Source: PHAA01 sp022706565 (GTDB lineage: Bacteria; Bacillota; Syntrophomonadia; Syntrophomonadales; Syntrophomonadaceae). Taken from it: a stretch of 64,000 nt of DNA. The stretch covers positions 50,571 to 114,570 of the forward strand of contig JAXGLD010000006.1 of the NCBI GenBank assembly GCA_040769385.1. The letters are read 5' to 3'. The stretch's first letter is position 1. The number at the start of each line of letters is the position of its first letter. The notes beneath the pieces are model-generated. The model was not told where the DNA came from and ran no database searches. It saw nothing but the letters and a program-made list of their open reading frames with translations. A program made the position numbers and the translations under genes. Of this stretch, positions 51,943 through 59,718 are shown one piece after another.

Positions 51943-53310
51943 CTAAAATCCACCTGGAGGAGGGCCCATACCGCCTCCGGGCATACCACCTTGGTTGCGA
52001 TTGGTGTTGGGTTGGGCAGCAGACTTGCCATTGGCGGACTCGAATGTCGAAGCAGTGCCGATAATCACCGTATCACCAGGTTTGAGGCCGTTTACAACCG
52101 CATAGTTGGTTCCATCGTTTACCCCCACTTCTATGGCTCGGACAACCGGTTGCTGATTTTCCATGACCACTGCTGCTTTGGATCCGGGAGGCGCCGAAGC
52201 AGCAGGATTGCTGCGCAGATAAGTTTGGGCATAGGAGACAGCCATCATCGGCACTGTTATGGCGTTTTCTTCCCGGGCAACAATAATCCGGGCCGAAACC
52301 GACATGCCTGACAATAGAACCCCTTCCGGGTCTTCGCAGGAGATCAATACCGGATAGTACTGAACATTGCTCACGGTTTTGGCTTGGGGAGTAATACGCA
52401 GGACCTCTCCCTTGAACACCTTGGAGCCGAATGAACTGCTGCTGAATTCGACCGCCTGCCCCACCTTTACCTGCCCGATGTCGGCCTCGTTCACCAGCGC
52501 ATTTATCTGCAGTTCATCACTCATGACCGTCAGCAGGGTGCTGGACGCAGAATTGATACCATTTATCGACCCTACCTGACCATTCACCGCCCCGATCAAC
52601 CCATCAAATGGGGCAACGATGGTGGATTCTGCCATATCTTCCTCGGCTTGCGCCAATTTGTTACGATCGTTGGCCAATTTGGCTTGGGCTAACTGAAGGT
52701 CCAGTTCGGATTTGGCATACGAGTTCTGCGCGCTTTCGAGCTCAGTTTGAGAGATGGCATTGGCGTCGAAGAGTTGTTGTTGGCGTTCCAATTCCTTGCG
52801 GGCAGTCTCCAGGTTCATCTGGCTCATCTTCACATTGATAATGTCCTGGTCGACGGTGTTTTGGGCTTGCTGCAAGGCATTGCGAAGGGTAGCCGGATCT
52901 TGCTGGGCCAAGACCTGTCCGGCAGTGACATGGTCGCCCGGCTGCACATTTAGAACGGTAATGATGTCATCGTTTTTGAAACCCATGTCAGCGGTGCGGA
53001 CTGCTTCCAAGGTACCTGTAGCCTCAATGGAATTCGTAACTGTGCCTTGAGAAACTGTTGCGGTAGCATAGCTGACCTGATCATTATTGCCGGTCAGCTT
53101 ATGGATACCATAAGCGGCCGCTCCCAGAACCAATAAGGCGGCTAGCAGCAGAATAGCCTTTTTACCCGTGGACGTGCCCCGAATCCGTTTATCGACCAGA
53201 GTTCGCCTGACATGCTGGGTATCCAGACTCACGTGCCCTTCCTCGCTGGGTATTTCAGCGTTTTCAATTTGAATGGGTTGATCGTTTCGTTTGATCGGGA
53301 TATCTGACAT
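51943..53310 (-). CDS. HlyD/MacA-type membrane fusion (adaptor) protein
   Basis: About 455 residues. After a hydrophilic N-terminus there is one membrane helix (KKAILLLAALLVLGAAAYGI), then biotinyl-lipoyl half-motifs (LNVQPGDHVTAGQVLAQQDP), a long coiled coil with QTELESAQNSYAKSELDLQ, the second half-motif, a beta-barrel and a glycine-rich tail. It links pump and cell exterior. The start is the inner ATG of MSDIPIKRN, with GGAG upstream. First gene of the exporter/two-component operon. Confidence 0.93.
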   Translation of the reverse strand: MSDIPIKRNDQPIQIENAEIPSEEGHVSLDTQHVRRTLVDKRIRGTSTGKKAILLLAALLVLGAAAYGIHKLTGNNDQVSYATATVSQGTVTNSIEATGTLEAVRTADMGFKNDDIITVLNVQPGDHVTAGQVLAQQDPATLRNALQQAQNTVDQDIINVKMSQMNLETARKELERQQQLFDANAISQTELESAQNSYAKSELDLQLAQAKLANDRNKLAQAEEDMAESTIVAPFDGLIGAVNGQVGSINGINSASSTLLTVMSDELQINALVNEADIGQVKVGQAVEFSSSSFGSKVFKGEVLRITPQAKTVSNVQYYPVLISCEDPEGVLLSGMSVSARIIVAREENAITVPMMAVSYAQTYLRSNPAASAPPGSKAAVVMENQQPVVRAIEVGVNDGTNYAVVNGLKPGDTVIIGTASTFESANGKSAAQPNTNRNQGGMPGGGMGPPPGGF

Positions 53311-53515
53311 ACGTTTTATCACTCCAACAAAGATTTTTTTGGCTCGAGTATGCACTATAATATGTAACCGCTATTAATAGTCTATGATTCATTATCCAAT
53401 ACCTACCTGAAAAAGACCTGAAGAATCGCTTAAAAATCTGAGGGTTTTAGGATTATTGAATTCTCATGAAGCAAGCTTGGGGAAGGGTGATGTACTCAGG
53501 GATGATGAAAAATAT

Positions 53516-53544
53516 TTGTAATCCTTGAACCCTAGAGATATAAT
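53516..53544 (+). promoter_or_regulatory. Promoter of the c-di-GMP riboswitch transcript
   Basis: TTGTAA (53516-53521), 17 bases, TATAAT (53539-53544). Transcription would start about 12-15 bases before the aptamer. The 170 bases between this and the adaptor gene show no gene. Confidence 0.75.
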
Positions 53545-53562
53545 TTGGAAAATAATACATCT

Positions 53563-53692
53563 CCGATAATAGCTAACTTGGCGAAAGCCAAGGACGCAAA
53601 GCCACGGGTCTAAAGCCTTAAGGCCATGATCGCCGGGTTGCCGAAGAGAAGCCAGTGAAATCACTGCACGCTTCGGCGTGCAGTTTTTCTTT
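53563..53692 (+). ncRNA. c-di-GMP-I (GEMM) riboswitch with terminator
   Basis: The aptamer core is clear: a GAAA-tetraloop stem CTTGGC-GAAA-GCCAAG followed by GGACGCAAAGCCACGGGTCT, then GCCTTAAGGCC and the closing GCCGGGTTGCCGAAG. This is the GEMM-I consensus including the tetraloop-receptor region. The expression platform is a terminator CTGCACGC / GCGTGCAG with TTTTTCTTT (53664-53692). Ligand binding is expected to change read-through into the exported-protein gene. Direction (on or off) cannot be told by eye. Confidence 0.95.
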
Positions 53693-53727
53693 GGAGAGGA
53701 GATGGGAAAAGAAAGGAAGGTTGATAC

Positions 53728-54897
53728 ATGAAAAAAGTATTGGTTCTCCTGTTAACCCTTACCCTATCCCTCGCCCTGTCCCTGAGCGCGTTTGCCGCCT
53801 CCGACAAGTCCAACAACGGCAAAGGGAAAGGGGCCGATAAGGCCAAGACCAAAGCCACTGCTACCGACAAAGCCCTAATGAAACAGTTCAAAAAAGAAAT
53901 GAATCAGGCTATCAAGGGTTTAGCTACCCTGGAAACCGACCGTTCGACCCTGGCGGCAAGTCTGGAGGAACTGAAAGCGAATCCGCTGACTCTGGAAACT
54001 GCCACCGAGGAAGAAATTGCAGATTACAACGCTGCAGTCAAAGCTTTGGAGGACCAAATTGCCAAGATCGACGGCATGTTGGCGAACCCGGAAGCCGCCA
54101 AGAAGCAGCTTATCAATGAGAGATTCATGGTTATCAAATCGGTTAAATCAGGATTTGTGCTCAGTGAATATGATAACGCCGAAGCTCTCATCGCAGCCAT
54201 GTATACTGCGGCCGAAGATCCAGAGGCATGGTCAATATGGACCAACAAGAGCGAAAACCTGCTGAAATTGGAGGGCCCCCTCTATCTCAAAGGTGGAAAA
54301 ATCATGTTTCCATTGGCAGCTTTGCGTGAACTGGGGGCTGAGGTCACCTGGGATGCTACCGCCAAGACCGTCACCGTAGTAGGAGCCAACGGAATGAGCG
54401 TCATTTTCAGTCCTGAAGGTAAAGCCGCCACGGCCCAAGCCAGCGTAGCCGATTCAGCGATTGTCTTTATGGACGGCGCAGTGGCCGAGGAGAAAATCGG
54501 CACTGTAACAGGCACCTTAACAGATCCGGTAACCGGCAAGGTGTATAATGTGGAAGCATCCATCACAATGACATTTGCTCTGGATGAAATCACTGGCGAG
54601 ATCATTGATGAGAGCCTTGGCACCTCAACCGTAACCGCTGACATTGTTGATCCTGAAACGGGCGAGATTATCAAAACGATCGATGGGGAATTATCCGGTT
54701 CATTGACTGAACCATTATTGACCTTCAATGAGGCTGCCATGGACATTCAACTGTCCAACACGATATACAATTGCGGTCGGGCCTATCATCCCTTAAACGA
54801 ACTGGCTGAGTTGTTCGGGTTGGAGGTTGTTGCTGATGTCGATGAGGGAGTTTTAGAAGTAGCACCGGAAACTGTGGATGAGGGAGTGCACCAATAG
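53728..54897 (+). CDS. Exported protein with copper-amine-oxidase-N-like domains, under c-di-GMP riboswitch
   Basis: 389 residues. A clear signal peptide (MKKVLVLLLTLTLSLALSLS, cut near AFA-A) is followed by a Lys-rich segment, a helical coiled-coil-like region (about 45-125), and a domain like the copper amine oxidase N-terminal (stalk) domain, LKGGKIMFPLAALRELGAEV ... AKTVTV. A beta-rich stretch with repeated DPVTGK / DPETGE / DEITGE turns comes next, and a second partial stalk-like domain (AYHPLNELAELFGLEVV). Such modules occur in Firmicute cell-surface proteins; no enzyme is implied. GGAAGG precedes the ATG. The riboswitch suggests a role in the sessile/motile switch. Confidence 0.88.
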   Translation: MKKVLVLLLTLTLSLALSLSAFAASDKSNNGKGKGADKAKTKATATDKALMKQFKKEMNQAIKGLATLETDRSTLAASLEELKANPLTLETATEEEIADYNAAVKALEDQIAKIDGMLANPEAAKKQLINERFMVIKSVKSGFVLSEYDNAEALIAAMYTAAEDPEAWSIWTNKSENLLKLEGPLYLKGGKIMFPLAALRELGAEVTWDATAKTVTVVGANGMSVIFSPEGKAATAQASVADSAIVFMDGAVAEEKIGTVTGTLTDPVTGKVYNVEASITMTFALDEITGEIIDESLGTSTVTADIVDPETGEIIKTIDGELSGSLTEPLLTFNEAAMDIQLSNTIYNCGRAYHPLNELAELFGLEVVADVDEGVLEVAPETVDEGVHQ

Positions 54898-54959
54898 CCG
54901 CTAGTCCCCTAGTCCACATAGACAGAATAATAAGCAGGGTTTCCGCTTGATTATGTACC

Positions 54960-55005
54960 GCCAATCCTTGGAGCAAGGATTCTTGCACCCAGGATTGGCT
55001 TTTTT
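54960..55005 (+). terminator. Terminator after the riboswitch-controlled gene
   Basis: GCCAATCCT / AGGATTGGC followed by TTTTTT. A second inner hairpin AATCCTT / AAGGATT lies inside, so the left arm has two alternative partners. Confidence 0.85.
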
Positions 55006-55048
55006 ACGGCTATTTCCAGTATCAGTATTAGAATAAATCCAGTTTGCT

Positions 55049-55078
55049 TTGACCTCTCCCGCCAATTAGTGATATAAT
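55049..55078 (+). promoter_or_regulatory. tRNA-Arg promoter
   Basis: TTGACC (55049-55054), 18 bases, TATAAT (55073-55078), 14 bases before the tRNA. Confidence 0.75.
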
Positions 55079-55092
55079 CATCAAGCAAATAT

Positions 55093-55167
55093 GCGCCCGT
55101 AGCTCAGTGGATAGAGCACCGGCCTCCGGAGCCGGGTGCGGAGGTTCGATTCCTCTCGGGCGTACCA
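55093..55167 (+). tRNA. tRNA-Arg (CCG)
   Basis: A 75-base cloverleaf: acceptor GCGCCCG paired with CGGGCGT, D arm GCTC-AGTGGATA-GAGC, anticodon arm CCGGC-CTCCGGA-GCCGG giving anticodon CCG (codon CGG), and T arm GAGG-TTCGATT-CCTC. CCA is encoded. Its 3' end is followed by an integrase, the common layout of a tRNA used as an integration site. Confidence 0.97.
55141..55167 (+). other. Probable attachment site (attL) at the tRNA 3' end
   Basis: Tyrosine integrases that sit beside a tRNA normally recombine in its T-arm/acceptor 3' half, so the core should lie here. I found no second copy of this sequence in the window, so the other end of the element must lie beyond base 64000. Inference from context. 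Confidence 0.4.
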
Positions 55168-55177
55168 TAGAATAAAT

Positions 55178-55212
55178 AGGCACTTCTACGAATAATAGAA
55201 GTGCCTTTTTTA
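55178..55212 (+). terminator. Terminator after tRNA-Arg
   Basis: AGGCACTTCTA / TAGAAGTGCCT with a seven-base loop and TTTTTTA. It also lies just past the end of the convergent integrase gene. Confidence 0.9.
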
Positions 55213-55238
55213 TGCCTTGACCGCAGTTTTGACCGCAG

Positions 55239-56519
55239 TTAAAAATTTACGCTTTCCGGGCTTGTGTCTGGTATTTCTTTTTCTACAACGGGTAGCACTT
55301 CTTTAAATATGGATTCTAACTTATCCGCTGCGCTATATCTCATTTCCTCCAGAACATGAGCATAGCAATTCATAGTAGTTTCAGCGTTAGCATGGCCTAA
55401 CATTTCTTGGACTGTTTTAATGGATTCACCTGCTTGTAATAGCAGAGTAGCAACTGAGTGCCTTAGATCGTGAAAGGCTGCGTGTTCAATGCCTGCTGTT
55501 TCCAGGGTCTTACAATGTACCCGGTATAAGTAGCGAGTGTCTAGTTTATCCCCTTTTGGTGTGCAGAACATAAGTCCTTCGTCATTATATGCCTTGCCCA
55601 ACAATAGTTTTTCCTGTGCCTGGCGCGCCTTATGGCTCTTTAATTCAGCTAATGTAACCGCAGGTAGAATAATGGTTCGGTAGGCTGCAGGAGTTTTTAA
55701 TACTGCATAGTCCAGGACGGTTGATCCGTCTTTTTGTTTAATTCTGTTCACCTGCCGCCTTACCTTCAATACTCCTGTATTCATGTCTAGGTCCTCCCAC
55801 TGTAAACCTAACAACTCACCACGCCTTAGAGCTGAGGTAAGCTCAACTACAAAAGCAGCATATAACCGATTATCTTTTAATATTTCAAGGTAACGTCCAG
55901 CTTGGTCCTTGTTTAATGGCTTTGCTTCCCTAGTCTTAACTATCCTGGGAGGGGTAACGTCAGCAGCAGGGTTCTTGCTTATTAAACCTTCCCTAACTGC
56001 CTGCTTCAACGCAGGGTTAAGGATATTATGGATATGTCTTATGGTTCCCGTTGCTAATCCGGGGTCTGTACCTTCTTTAAAGGGAATTGTTTCTCCGTTC
56101 TTTTTCTTGCGGGGCTTCCGGCCATTCTTAGCCAATTGCTTATAAAATGATTGAATATTAATAGGTTTTAGCTTCTGAAGGGGTATGCTGCCTATTGCTG
56201 GGTTTATGTGTAGTCTCACCAAGTCACGCCTGCGATAATAAAAGTTATTGCTGATATTTCCCTCCTGATAAACGGTTAGCCACTGTTCAAGCCACTGCTG
56301 GAGGGTCATTCGATTAGTTTCGGTATAGCTTCCATTCTGCACCTGGTTCAGCATTGCGTTTTTCTTTTCTACTACATCGGCCATAGACTTGCCAAATATT
56401 GACTTGCGTTTTAGTTTCCCATCACTGTCCCGGCCAACGGTTATTTGGGCTTCATACCTGCCATCTTTCCTGAGCTTAATAGTTCCTTCTCCATTCTGCC
56501 GCCTGCCTGCTTTTGCCAT
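55239..56519 (-). CDS. int: Tyrosine integrase
   Basis: 426 residues. An N-terminal AP2-like arm-binding domain (GEGTIKLRKDGRYEAQITVG), a SAM-like core-binding domain, and the catalytic domain with Arg in SALRRGELLGLQW, HDLRHSVATLLL, and GHANAETTMNCYAH supplying His and the nucleophile Tyr. Intact. The inner ATG with GGAG ten bases upstream is used. It points at tRNA-Arg, 70 bases away, and should catalyse integration and excision of the element. Confidence 0.96.
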   Translation of the reverse strand: MAKAGRRQNGEGTIKLRKDGRYEAQITVGRDSDGKLKRKSIFGKSMADVVEKKNAMLNQVQNGSYTETNRMTLQQWLEQWLTVYQEGNISNNFYYRRRDLVRLHINPAIGSIPLQKLKPINIQSFYKQLAKNGRKPRKKKNGETIPFKEGTDPGLATGTIRHIHNILNPALKQAVREGLISKNPAADVTPPRIVKTREAKPLNKDQAGRYLEILKDNRLYAAFVVELTSALRRGELLGLQWEDLDMNTGVLKVRRQVNRIKQKDGSTVLDYAVLKTPAAYRTIILPAVTLAELKSHKARQAQEKLLLGKAYNDEGLMFCTPKGDKLDTRYLYRVHCKTLETAGIEHAAFHDLRHSVATLLLQAGESIKTVQEMLGHANAETTMNCYAHVLEEMRYSAADKLESIFKEVLPVVEKEIPDTSPESVNF

Positions 56520-56598
56520 CTGATTCACTCTCCTTAAAAATAATAGTTCCCAAGAGTTCTCCTGCACTTTGTATTTATCCTAACCATCCTAATGATCC

Positions 56599-57357
56599 TC
56601 ACCGCTGTTTAATAATAGCCTGGTGCTGTCCTACTGCTTCGATCCCTGCGTAATGATACTGTCCGGAATATAATGCCTGCCTGTCCAGGATTCGTTTAAC
56701 CTGCATGGCATGGAATTCCTTATCTTGTCCTGTGGTATGTCCTTCCCGGTTCAACTGGTCGGCAATATCCCGGAGAGTGAAATCAGGGTGTTCCTGCCTT
56801 AGTTCAAACACACGTTGAACGGTGTTGGCTTTGTCCTGGTTTAGCTCCAGAACCTTGGTTCCTCGCCTGCTTTTGTATCCGATAGCGGCGCCCCCTCCAG
56901 CGTATCCACCACCACGGGCCTTTTGTTTCCGTCCCCCCGTCATACGTTCAGATATACGGGATTTTTCAAACTGCGCAAAAGCCCCAATGATTTGCCTGAA
57001 TAAAACATTAGCAGGATCCTGTCCCCGGAATTGTTCAGCAGTTGATATAATCTCCACGTTATGCTTCAATAGTTCCTTTTCAATCCAAAGCTGAGCCATG
57101 AGGTCACGGGCTATTCTGTCCATCTTTGCAACGATTACAGCTTCAAACGTGCGTTGCCCTGCTGCCTGTAACATTTCCTGCAGGCCTAACCTGTCCAGAG
57201 TGGCTCCGCTAATACCAGCGTCCTCATACCAGGCAACGATCTCAAAGCCTTGATTGCTTGCGTATTCGGCAATAGCCTCCTGCTGCGCAGCTATGCCAAA
57301 CTTGTCCTCCCCGGTTTGTCCTTCTGTTGATACTCTCAAGTATGCTGCTGCCCTCAT
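56599..57357 (-). CDS. Serine recombinase (resolvase/invertase family)
   Basis: 252 residues. The catalytic domain starts AAYLRVSTEGQ with the nucleophile Ser and has IVAKMDRIARD and AQFEKSRISERM, followed by a short recombinase domain with LRDIADQLNREGHTTG and a truncated DNA-binding end. It is shorter than large serine integrases and lacks a zinc ribbon and coiled coil, so it is more likely a resolvase or invertase. It lies 79 bases from the tyrosine integrase, transcribed with it from the operator region. Confidence 0.92.
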   Translation of the reverse strand: MRAAAYLRVSTEGQTGEDKFGIAAQQEAIAEYASNQGFEIVAWYEDAGISGATLDRLGLQEMLQAAGQRTFEAVIVAKMDRIARDLMAQLWIEKELLKHNVEIISTAEQFRGQDPANVLFRQIIGAFAQFEKSRISERMTGGRKQKARGGGYAGGGAAIGYKSRRGTKVLELNQDKANTVQRVFELRQEHPDFTLRDIADQLNREGHTTGQDKEFHAMQVKRILDRQALYSGQYHYAGIEAVGQHQAIIKQR

Positions 57358-57413
57358 GTATGATGCCCCCTTTTTTTATTTGTAACACTAATTGAAATTA
57401 CTGTTATAGATAT

Positions 57414-57457
57414 ATATTAATACTCCTATAGTATTATTTCAATACTTTTATGGTATT
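57414..57457. promoter_or_regulatory. Two operator-like repeats over the recombinase promoter
   Basis: AATACTCCTATAGTATT (57419-57435) and AATACTTTTATGGTATT (57441-57457) are near-copies of a dyad, 22 bp apart, two helical turns. On the minus strand TTGAAA (57442-57437), 17 bases, TAATAT (57419-57414) forms a promoter inside them. Confidence 0.65.
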
Positions 57458-57461
57458 TGTT

Positions 57462-57491
57462 TTGCATCCTTCATTATCCTGCTGTTAAAAT
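57462..57491 (+). promoter_or_regulatory. Candidate promoter of the Cro-like regulator
   Basis: TTGCAT (57462-57467), 18 bases, TAAAAT (57486-57491), beginning five bases after the second operator-like repeat. Confidence 0.5.
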
Positions 57492-57520
57492 AAACTAAAA
57501 CCTAAGAAGGAAATGGGAAC

Positions 57521-57736
57521 ATGATCAGAATAAAACTGTCTGAAGTTATGGGACGGCTGAGGATCAAGCAGTCTGAATTGATAAGAAGAACGGGGATTCG
57601 TCCGGGGACTATAAATAACCTTTATTATGAAAGAACGCTGCGGTTAGAAATTGAACATTTAAACCGTCTTTGTGAAGCGTTAGAATGCCAACCAGGCGAT
57701 TTACTTGAATATGTCCCGGATGAACCGAAAAAGTAG
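57521..57736 (+). CDS. Cro/CI-type helix-turn-helix regulator
   Basis: 71 residues forming one XRE-type HTH domain (IKLSEVMGRLRIKQSELIRR, TGIRPGTINNLYY, LCEALECQPGDLLEYVPDE). It is divergent from the recombinase genes, with two operator-like repeats between, so it likely controls the lysogenic or excision decision of the element. AAGGAAATGG precedes the ATG. Confidence 0.9.
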   Translation: MIRIKLSEVMGRLRIKQSELIRRTGIRPGTINNLYYERTLRLEIEHLNRLCEALECQPGDLLEYVPDEPKK

Positions 57737-57800
57737 CTTCTTGTTTGCGTGTCAAGGTTCTATTTTATATACATAAGTCATTCGCACAAGTCAGCTAAGT

Positions 57801-58127
57801 TTATTGTTCGTCATTCATTCCAACGGTTACAGATACAAAGCCTATTTTATATAATTGTTCGTTGGTCTTGGCTTCCTCTATTGCCTGCATTACACCTTCT
57901 TCAGTGGCCTCTGCTCCTATAAATACAACAATTGCCGGCAAACTGGTTTTCGCGCTTTCTTCCTCGACTAATGTTTCATTACGATATAGTGCAACGCCTC
58001 GCCCATTTTTGTCCTCTGGATCTTTCCCTAAATGGCCGGAAATATTGATAAGCACAATGTCCGGTTCCCCCAAGAATGCAGGCTTTAAGCTTTGCTCCAA
58101 TCGCTTGACTACTGATTTAAGACTCAT
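57801..58127 (-). CDS. Hypothetical element protein with N-terminal KLEQ-type motif
   Basis: 108 residues, not recognised. It begins LKSVVKRLEQSLKP, the short helix motif shared with the next two genes, then continues with a Rossmann-like pattern (DIVLINISGHLG, IVVFIGAEATEEGVMQAIEE). AAGGAG upstream. Last gene of the visible run on this strand. Confidence 0.75.
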   Translation of the reverse strand: MSLKSVVKRLEQSLKPAFLGEPDIVLINISGHLGKDPEDKNGRGVALYRNETLVEEESAKTSLPAIVVFIGAEATEEGVMQAIEEAKTNEQLYKIGFVSVTVGMNDEQ

Positions 58128-58132
58128 CGACT

Positions 58133-58378
58133 TTACTCCTTATGTTTTATTTTTGAATAAATATTTTTTAACTTTACCTGCCGTTCTTCCAGGGTCAGTT
58201 CGTCATAGGGCTGATAATGCGCCTCTGAACGATACGCTATTTCTTCTGGATACTCTGCTCCATAATGCCGTATTAAAAATTCGAGTTCTTCATCGCTGAG
58301 TTCTTTTAAATCCCACTTTTGTTCTTGTGCCGGTAACAATTGTTGCTCTAACTTCTGTAATCGTAAATTAAGTTTCAC
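58133..58378 (-). CDS. Hypothetical element protein with N-terminal KLEQ motif
   Basis: 81 residues, acidic, helical, not recognised. It starts LNLRLQKLEQQLLP. The start is GTG with GGAGG nine bases upstream. It lies between two other genes that share the motif, five and 15 bases away. Confidence 0.72.
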   Translation of the reverse strand: MKLNLRLQKLEQQLLPAQEQKWDLKELSDEELEFLIRHYGAEYPEEIAYRSEAHYQPYDELTLEERQVKLKNIYSKIKHKE

Positions 58379-58393
58379 CGGTCATGCCTCCCC

Positions 58394-58594
58394 TCAAAAG
58401 AAATCTTCCAGTTTCTTTGTGTTTTTGCTTGTAATACTCAAGTCAGTACGGGCATATTTTTCTTTGAGCTCGGGAGAGCATTTATCAGAAAAGAAAAGCA
58501 GCCATTCATCTAATGTCCAGTCATCACGGGTTAGCTTGCCATTCTCTGGCCGAACTATTTGCTCCAGTTTTTTTACTCTCGATTCTAGCACCAT
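58394..58594 (-). CDS. Hypothetical element protein with N-terminal KLEQ motif
   Basis: 66 residues, not recognised. It starts LESRVKKLEQIVRP, then a Trp-rich segment (DDWTLDEWLLFFSDKC). AGGAG lies upstream. It overlaps the terminase-like gene by ten bases, so translation is probably coupled. Confidence 0.72.
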   Translation of the reverse strand: MVLESRVKKLEQIVRPENGKLTRDDWTLDEWLLFFSDKCSPELKEKYARTDLSITSKNTKKLEDFF

Positions 58595-58995
58595 GCCCTT
58601 GCTCCTCTCTTGGCTTGAATGGATTCTTCAAGTTTTTCGACACGCCTCCCTAAATCATCAAGCTCAACGGCTTTTAGGCTCATTTCCAAGACCGCCTTGG
58701 CTGCTGATACCCTGCTGGCAGGTGGTGCTTCTTCATCAGCCATTACAGTTCTAAGCGTCTGTACTGCTTCCGTGCTGGCCTGTTGTATTTGACTTATAGC
58801 TTGGCTTACTGCCATACGTCGAGCTTCCCGATATTGATCCTGAAAAGCTGGTTCCTGCAGCCACCTGAACCCAGTAGTTTCACCGATCCCTGCTTTCTTA
58901 GCAGCTTCACGAATGTTTGGCTCGGTCAATAAAAATGCAATAAAAATTTCTTGCTTGCGGCTCTGCTTTTCCCCATGTCCTTTAGGTTCTGCCAT
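58585..58995 (-). CDS. Terminase-small-subunit-like HTH protein
   Basis: 136 residues. The N-terminal half is a homeodomain-like HTH (RKQEIFIAFLLTEPNIREAA, GIGETTGFRWLQEPAFQDQY) like phage phBC6A51-type HTH proteins and TerS subunits. The C-terminal half is helical and ends with LDDLGRRVEKLEESIQ, again the coiled-coil motif of its neighbours. TerS proteins recognise packaging sites; no large subunit is seen nearby, so the role is uncertain. Confidence 0.72.
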   Translation of the reverse strand: MAEPKGHGEKQSRKQEIFIAFLLTEPNIREAAKKAGIGETTGFRWLQEPAFQDQYREARRMAVSQAISQIQQASTEAVQTLRTVMADEEAPPASRVSAAKAVLEMSLKAVELDDLGRRVEKLEESIQAKRGARAWC

Positions 58996-59049
58996 TATTT
59001 ATTCACCCCCTACAGGTAGTTTCAGATAATAGGTATTTAATATTTTTAA

Positions 59050-59073
59050 TAAAACCGGATATACTCCGGCTTC
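59050..59073 (-). terminator. Possible terminator in the element
   Basis: Minus strand CCGGA / TCCGG with a five-base loop, then TTTTATT. It follows the 65-aa gene. Confidence 0.45.
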
Positions 59074-59079
59074 GGTCAA

Positions 59080-59277
59080 TCATTCTCTTAGTTTCCATGC
59101 CTCGACCTTAAAGAATTGTTCTCCTTCGATTTCCACTAAGACGCCCATAGCTGTCAGTTTAAATGTGCTCCCAATTCCAAAGAATCTAGCCAGATTGGAT
59201 GGCAATATTTTTTCAGGAATAAGGAAACCGGCTATCCCTTGTGATTCTTCTACTGGGTTTTTCTTAATCTCGTTCAT
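59080..59277 (-). CDS. Hypothetical element protein, 65 aa
   Basis: Not recognised. The sequence (IPEKILPSNLARFFGIGSTF, VEIEGEQFFKVEAWKLRE) suggests a small mixed alpha/beta domain. GGGAGG lies nine bases before the ATG. It is six bases downstream of the coiled-coil gene, probably in one operon with the replication genes. Confidence 0.7.
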   Translation of the reverse strand: MNEIKKNPVEESQGIAGFLIPEKILPSNLARFFGIGSTFKLTAMGVLVEIEGEQFFKVEAWKLRE

Positions 59278-59283
59278 TTCTGA

Positions 59284-59697
59284 TTACCTCCCTAAAATTG
59301 ATAGTTCCAGCAATTGCTTTGCTGCTTCCGGGGTGCATAAATCACCCTTGTTTAACTGCTTGATTAATTTCTTTGTGTCGGCCTTCCTCTGCTTGATCTT
59401 GCCCTGTTCCTCAATGACTGCTTGTTCTGCCTCATCATGGTCTGTTATCCTGGTGATTTCTTCCTGAATCAATTGCTGTAGAATCAACAAATCAGATAAC
59501 TGCTGCCGTGTTTCACGTTGGCCCTGCTGGTGGTTTAGAAATCCCATAATAACAGTATCCGGGTCATTGTCGCCAGGCAATGTTAATTCTGCATTGCCAA
59601 CTTTTTCAAGGTTCACGACTCTCTTTTCCAGTTCTTTTAGAATTGCTTGCATATATATCCCCTGCGGGGCCGGTATGATCTGAATAAGTTTGTCCAT
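59284..59697 (-). CDS. Hypothetical coiled-coil element protein
   Basis: 137 residues, strongly helical, Gln- and Glu-rich; not recognised. It contains LKELEKRVVNLEK near the N-terminus, related to the KLEQ motif of the downstream proteins. The ATG is chosen with AGGAGG eight bases upstream; a GTG three codons earlier overlaps that site. It lies 21 bases after the helicase gene. Confidence 0.72.
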   Translation of the reverse strand: MDKLIQIIPAPQGIYMQAILKELEKRVVNLEKVGNAELTLPGDNDPDTVIMGFLNHQQGQRETRQQLSDLLILQQLIQEEITRITDHDEAEQAVIEEQGKIKQRKADTKKLIKQLNKGDLCTPEAAKQLLELSILGR

Positions 59698-59718
59698 CTT
59701 TCTCACCTCCTCACTTCT

